64,000 bases of DNA from Ephydatia muelleri (Eukaryota; Porifera; Demospongiae; Spongillida; Spongillidae): the NCBI GenBank assembly GCA_013339895.1, contig JABACO010000018.1:7575481-7639480 (forward strand). The letters are read 5' to 3'. Shown in pieces: positions 55,322 to 64,000 of this stretch; the first letter of the stretch is position 1; each line of letters opens with the position of its first letter. The position numbers were made by a program, and so were the translations under genes. Below the pieces are notes generated by a model. The model worked only from the letters and a program-made list of their open reading frames with translations, was not told where the DNA came from and did not search any database.

Positions 55322-58207
55322 TCAGCAGCAGGACATGCTTGCAATCCTCTTCTTGAACGCTTGCAATTCCTCCTTGATGGGCAGTGGCAGCTGGCCGGGC
55401 AACTGATCATTGAAGTACTTCTCCAGACTCAGGGCCTCTGCTTTCAGTTCGTCCTTGCAAAGCTTGAATGCAGCCTCCATATCTACAGGATCCTTCAGAC
55501 CAGAAATGTTCATGCTTCCAGGCTTGGGCAGCCAACCGATGGGAGATGGCACAGCTATGTCCTCACCATCGCAGCGACGCAGGATCCAGTCAAGGACACG
55601 CGAATTGTCTCCGAATCCCGGCCACAAGAACTGTCCGTCCCAGCTCTTGCGGAACCAGTTGACGTGGAATATCTTGGGCAGCTGGATTCCGGGCTTGCAC
55701 TCGAGGCTCAGCCAGTGACCGAGATACTGTGCGAAGCTGTACCCAAAGAAAGGCCTCATGGCGAAAGGGTCGTGCATGATCTGCTTTCCTTGGTGCTCAG
55801 CTGCTGCAGTACTTTCGGACCTCATCGACGCGCCCACAAACACACCATGCCTCCAGTTGAAGGACTCGTACACAAGCGGTATCGTCGTCGGCCTACGCCC
55901 GCCGAAGAGGATGGCATCTATTGGAACTCCCTCCGGGTCATCCCAGTGCGAGTCCATGGCAGGGCAGTTCCTTGCAGGGACGCAGAACCGCGAGTTGGGG
56001 TGTGCTGCATCCGTCTTCGAGCCATAGGTCCACGGTTTGCCCTTCCAGTCGGTTATGGAGACCTTGGTGAAGTCAGTTTCCTTCTCGAGTCCTTCCCAGT
56101 ACACACCCCCATCACTTGTCTCGGCAACGTTGGTGAAAATGGTGTCCTTCAGGATGGTAGCCATGGCAATGGAGTTGGTCTTGCTGCTGGTTCCCGGAGC
56201 CACGCCAAAGAAACCCGCCTCTGGGTTGATGGCCCTCAGGCGTCCCTTGCTGTCAAACTTCATCCACGCGATGTCGTCTCCCACACACTCGGCCTTCCAT
56301 CCTGGGAGTGTTGGCTTGATCATGGCGAGATTGGTCTTTCCGCAGGCGCTGGGAAATGCTGCAACCACATATTTCTTGACACCTTGCGGGTTTGTGAGAC
56401 CCAGGATCTAAAAGGATATAATTATGAATGTGCAGTTTACTTGAGGGGGGCATTCTAAATAAAGCACACCATTTACCAGTGTGTGCTCGGCGAGCCACCC
56501 TTCTTTCTTGCCCAAGATGGACGCTATCCTCAGTGCAACACACTTCTTGCCAAGAAGCGAGTTACCTCCGTAACCACTGCCAAAGGATTTGATCTCGTTC
56601 CTCTCTGGAAAGTGCACGATGGCCACTTTAGAAGGGTTGCAAGGCCAGTGAACATCGGCTTCCCCAGAGGCCAACGGGTGACCAACAGAGTGGAGGCACT
56701 TGATGAACTCCCCATTCCCCAGGGTGTCCAGCACCCTCTTCCCCATCCTCGTCATGATACGCATGCTGGCAACGACGTACTCCGAGTCAGTGAGCTGCAC
56801 ACCAATCTTGGAGAGTGGGGAACCGATTGGTCCCATACAAAAAGGTATGACATACATGGTACGTCCTACAGGGAACACAATGGAGGAAACAACAAAGGGT
56901 TAATGTGGTGAGATGAGCTCCCCCCCCCGTGGGTAGCAAACAACTTCAGTAATGGTACATATTCTATTCATTCCCGTGTTCTCATATCCAAAATGGCATT
57001 GCATTCCTGCTACCCTATGTGAGTCTGATGGCATCCTTAAGGTCGGCATACACGGGGCAACTTCCTGCCGACTTGTCGCATGCAACTCGAATGAATATGG
57101 GTAAAAGTTCCGTAATTGTTTAGTTTACTGATGGTTTGCGGAACATTTGTCCATATTCATTTGAGTTGCATGCGACAAATCGGCAGGAAGTCGCCCGTGT
57201 ATGCTGGCCTTTACACTCCCCTCCTACCCAACAGCATAGAAGAGGTGAGCACCTAGTGAGGATGTGGGCAGATGAATACAATTTAGTGGTTGAAGTAATG
57301 AAACCAAGCCAAGCGTTAATGTTGTGTGACTGGGATGATTTCAACTCAAGGAAATGACGTTTATACCAACCACAGCTATGCATCCAGGAAGCTCTCTAAC
57401 ACTTGGACGTTCAGCCGGAGTGTGTCTTCTAAATGATTTACCAGCAGGAACATACGCAGGCATTGTTACCCCTGTGTCAACAGGCGACCACTTGTGGGTG
57501 GCTAATTGTTTGGACAAGTTCTTAATACATTTTTTTCTGGGATATACGTACCGTGTATGTTTATTATTATTATTACTTTTTGTCTATCTGGCGTCACGTG
57601 ACCTCCTTACTCACCTGTCATGCATCCGTGAAACTTGTGACTAAGTTCCTCGTCCATCACACCGGGAGCCTTCCAGTTTCCGAGCGTCCCTTCCACACCC
57701 GTCCTCGCGGTGGGTACTGCATCTTCTTTCCTCTCCGTGCACACATAAGTCTTGCTCTCTACTCTGGCCACATCCGCTGGGTCGGTCCTGGCCAGATAGC
57801 TACCCCAAAATATACACGCACACACACAGACACAGACAGACACAGAATTTTTTTTGTTAAAAAAAGGTGCCTAACCACACCTCAGGTGTTATTAAAACTA
57901 ACCAATTTTCGTATTTCTCAAGCTTGGTGAGACGACCGTCCCGTATTAGCCTGTTCACAAATGCTTGGTTCTCCTTTTCCGATCCGTCACAGACATAAAC
58001 GTTGTCAGGGCGACACAGCCTCGTGTTTTCGTTGATAAACTTCTGTATCGCTGGCGCCAGGCTGCCAACTTTGATGTCAGACGTCAACGATCGTCGAATC
58101 TGAAGGCTTTTATTTCCGACGAGGCAAGACAAACTAGAAGATTGAGGTACATTATTAAAACATCGTCACTTTCTTCCATCTCCTAACCGTGAAGCAACTC
58201 GCATCAT
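55322..58207 (-). CDS. PCK2: Phosphoenolpyruvate carboxykinase (GTP), mitochondrial form
   Basis: Converts oxaloacetate and GTP to phosphoenolpyruvate, CO2 and GDP. Five exons in phase: 58207-58188, 58133-57903, 57799-57615, 56865-56477, 56407-55322; 636 aa, as in vertebrate PCK2 (about 640). The tiny first exon (MMRVASR) plus the start of exon 2 ([18 protein letters not shown]) forms a basic, acid-free leader, which is why I call it mitochondrial. Active-site parts: [36 protein letters not shown] (substrate loop), [14 protein letters not shown] (P-loop with the reactive Cys), [24 protein letters not shown] (GTP base site), [10 protein letters not shown]. Intron 3 holds a palindromic MITE. 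Divergent from the cytosolic form. Confidence 0.95.
57041..57209. mobile_element. 169-bp palindromic MITE in PCK2 intron 3
   Basis: The two halves are inverted copies: left GGTCGGCATACACGGG...TTCCTGCCGACTTGTCGCAT, right ...CGGCAGGAAGTCGCCCGTGT ATGCTGGCC. Flanks TTAA (57037-57040) and TTTA (57210-57213) suggest a TTAA target. The full-length hairpin potential leaves only a short AT-rich loop. Non-coding. Confidence 0.8.
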
Positions 58208-58497
58208 TTTCGTAATAAAGGGGGTGTGTTAGAGGCCGATCACAATTACGTCATATGGCGTGACCCATTATAGACTCGCGACCATAACCTTTAACCCAAG
58301 CGTTACAACCTTTGTATACGCACGTGATAATAGGCTTTCGGGTGTAAAGGTCGAGGCATTAAATACAGCTGCAATTTCCTTGTACTAGTCATTACCGAGT
58401 GCTGGTTTTTGTTTTGTATAGGATCGGCAACAGTTGGAAAGTGAGGATATTATTGCTCCCTGTTTCTTTAATGTTCACGGTCTCTTTTCACTACAGA
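58208..58497. promoter_or_regulatory. Shared promoter of the PEPCK pair with CRE and DR1-like site
   Basis: 290 bp between the two start codons. TTACGTCA at 58246-58253 equals the core of the vertebrate PCK1 cAMP-response element. On the minus strand GGGTTAAAGGTTA (58297-58285) is a DR1-like nuclear-receptor pair, and TGACCC at 58261-58266 is a further half-site. The cytosolic gene also has a likely 5'-UTR intron ending CTACAG at 58496. Confidence 0.55.
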
Positions 58498-60584
58498 ATG
58501 ACTTCTACGCTTACGTTGGCCGACTTGAGACCTAAAGTTCGCACCTTCGTCGAGGAGTACGCGGCCCTCATGAAGCCAGACAGAATATACATTTGCGACG
58601 GAAGCGAAGAGGAGGACCAAGCGCTGAGGCAGCAGATGGTGGACATAGGGCGTGTGTACCGCCTCCCAAAATACGAGAACTGGTATGTCGAACTCAAATG
58701 CTCACAAGCTACTTTTATCTACGCACGCTTTGTTGCAGCATCCTAGCGCATACGAAGAAGGCAGACGTAGCCCGTGTGGAGAAGTGCACCTTCATCTGTA
58801 CTGCCAAGAAAGAAGACGCTGTTCCGGAGCCCAAAGCCGGGGCTCAATCAAAGCTTGGTAACTGGAAGCCTATAGCCGAAGCGGATGCCGATCTTCAGAA
58901 AAAGTTTGACGGTTGCATGAAAGGTTAGCACCACGTTGGGGTTGGCGGTCGAGGTCACGGGTTGTTTTGTCTCGAGAGAGAAAAATATTTATCTACAACA
59001 ATTTGAGGTCAGGGTGAATACTATGTTGTCGTTCAATTCCTTTTTTGGCACAGGACGCACAATGTACGTACTTCCATTCAGCATGGGACCAATTGGATCA
59101 CCTTTCTCCAAGATTGGAATCCAGCTGACAGACTCAAACTACGTCGTGTGCTGCATGCGTATCATGACGAGGATGGGGAAGAAGGTGCTGGACACACTGG
59201 ACTGATGGGGAATTTGTCAGGTGTAGTCACTCAGTGGGGCAGCCCCTCGCCCCGGGACAGAAGGATGATCCATGGCCCTGCAATCCAGACCACATCTCCA
59301 TCTGCCACTTCCCAGAGAGGAATGAGATCAAGTCTTACGGCAGTGGCTATGGTGGAAACTCCCTGCTTGGGAAGAAGTGCTTTGCTCTCAGAATAGCCTG
59401 CAATTTGGCCCGTCGTGAGGGCTGGCTCGCTGAGCACATGCTGGTGAGTTGAAGTGTGCCTTGATAGTGCTTTGTGTTTAGTGTTACCTTCTGTTTTGAA
59501 CTAGATTCTGGGCATCACCAATCCCCAGGGGGTGAAGAAGTATATTTGTGGAGCTTTCCCCAGTCAGTGTGGTAAAACCAACCTTGCAATGATCACCCCA
59601 ACCCTACCTGGCTGGAAGGCAGAGTGTGTGGGAGATGACATCGCGTGGTTACGATTTGGAGCAGACGGTCGTCTGTGGGCGGTCAACCCTGAGTGTGGTC
59701 TGTTTGGTGTTGCCACGGGAACAAACACAAAGTCCAACCCCAACGCCATGGGTGCCATCTTCAAGAACACCATATATGCCAACGTGGGAATGACCAGCGA
59801 TGGAGGTGTGTTCTGGGAGGGCCTGGAGCATGAGATTTCTCCTAATGTTAACATAACTTCCTGGCTTGGTGAGGAGAACTGGAGCAAAGACCACCACAAC
59901 GGTCCAGCTGCCCATCCAAACTCTCGATTCTGCACCCCTACTCGACAGGTGCCTCACCTAGACCCGAGGTGGGAGGAACCCAACGGAGTCCCAATTGATG
60001 CCATCCTCTTTGGAGGTCGCAGACCGGCCATCATACCCCTGGTGTTTGAGACCTACTCGTGGGAGCACGCAGTCTTTGTTGGGCTGAGCATGAGGTCCCA
60101 GGCAACCGAAGCAGCTGCGGACCACCACGGCAAGATGCTGCTGAACGATCCGTTTGCCATGAGGCCCTTCTTTGGGTACAACTTTGCAAAGTACATGCAG
60201 CACTGGCTGGACATGGGAAAGAGGCCTGGAGCCAAGCTTCCCAAGGTGTTCCACATTAACTGGTTCCGCGAAGACGAGAAGGGACACTACATCTGGCCCG
60301 GCTTTGGAGACAACTGCCGTGTCCTGGACTGGATTCTTCGTCGCTGTGACGGAGAGGATAATGCAGTTGAGATGCCAATTGGAAGGATTCCCAAACCCAA
60401 CAGCATCAATATTGAAGGGCTGGGCAAGATTGACATGGACCACCTCTTTGACATGTCCAAGACGCAGCTGGAGCATGAGGTGAAGGACATGGAGGACTTC
60501 TTCGATGAGCAGCTTCCTGGCCAGCTCCCTGTTCCCGTTCAGGCAGAACTGCAGAACCTGAAGGACCGCATTGCAAAGATGTGA
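58498..60584 (+). CDS. PCK1: Phosphoenolpyruvate carboxykinase (GTP), cytosolic form, with +1 frameshift at TGA
   Basis: Paralogue of the adjacent minus-strand gene. Exons 58498-58682, 58739-58923, 59054-59443, 59505-60584. No leader precedes the conserved start ([20 protein letters not shown]), so cytosolic. Motifs: [50 protein letters not shown] (P-loop), [34 protein letters not shown]. Exon 3 is 390 nt against 389 in the paralogue. Reading frame 0 ends CTG GAC TGA (stop 59203-59205), while homology continues at once in the +1 frame ([28 protein letters not shown]). Skipping one base restores 612 aa and the exon 4 phase. Sequence error, a null allele or programmed +1 frameshifting are all possible; everything else looks under constraint. 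Confidence 0.9.
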
Positions 60585-60841
60585 AGTGGAACGTTTGCAA
60601 CAAACAATCCATTAGGTCTATCCAACATGTGTATATATTATCCTCAATACAGTAGTTCCCATTGACTTTGCAGCGGTGATAGCTCAGCTGTTTTTCCCAT
60701 TGTGTCCAGTTTAAAGTGCAGCTTTTATGTTGTGTGCAGCTGCATTGTGGTGTGCTGGTCATTAATAGACTATTATATGCCATTTCACTAAGATGGTACA
60801 CAGACTTTTTAATATAATAATTTGGCATGAACAAAATGGCA

Positions 60842-64000
<3,159 letters not shown>

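Noticed and set aside
58498-60584. Cytosolic PEPCK as a plain pseudogene
   Set aside because: A single one-base defect, while all splice sites, active-site motifs and the remaining ~600 codons are intact, does not look like decay.

Overview
The window is nuclear DNA from an invertebrate animal. Nearly all genes are split by short GT-AG introns (often 50-150 bp), and the protein set is animal-typical: a USP10 deubiquitinase with a G3BP-binding FGDF motif, a MYLIP FERM-RING ligase, NEK11, PABPN1, metaxin 1 and CSPP1-like. The compact spacing, one Aurora kinase with mixed A/B features, long (TG)n/(CA)n tracts and young MITEs fit a non-bilaterian such as a sponge. That placement is inference and was not tested.

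Layout, left to right: unrecognised membrane protein (-, partial); intronless mitochondrial transhydrogenase NNT (+); DAD1 (-); CSPP1-like (+); CIAPIN1 (-); ORC6 (+); CRAL-TRIO lipid-transfer protein (-); RPUSD2 (+); metaxin 1 (+); PREY/PYURF (-); USP10 (+, 10.8 kb, with a 5.3 kb intron holding a 1.46 kb foldback transposon); MYLIP-like (-); POLA2 (-, about 18 exons); FAM210B (+); TYW3 (+); Aurora kinase (-); PABPN1 (+). From about 45.3 to 55.3 kb there is no intact host gene I can recognise. This stretch is a transposon graveyard: hAT-type MITEs, a gutted hAT transposase and several non-LTR retrotransposon tails. Then come two PEPCK genes head to head, a mitochondrial form (-) and a cytosolic form (+), and finally NEK11 (-), whose 5' part runs off the right edge.

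Genes alternate strands. Seven recognised head-to-head pairs have start codons about 60-290 bp apart, so shared bidirectional promoters are the rule. Some carry recognisable sites: E2F at POLA2, CRE at CIAPIN1/ORC6 and at the PEPCK pair, an NRF1-like site at Aurora/PABPN1. Tail-to-tail spacers are also tight (31-340 bp). The genes are mostly housekeeping: mitochondrial redox and import (NNT, metaxin, PREY, FAM210B, CIAPIN1, PCK2), replication and mitosis (ORC6, POLA2, Aurora, NEK11, CSPP1) and RNA/tRNA processing (PABPN1, RPUSD2, TYW3).

Most exon joins were checked by hand for reading phase. Three genes (CIAPIN1, POLA2, RPUSD2) keep one or two joins that do not fit, and the cytosolic PEPCK has a one-base frameshift at a TGA stop. 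These are reported as seen; sequence error is a live explanation for all of them.
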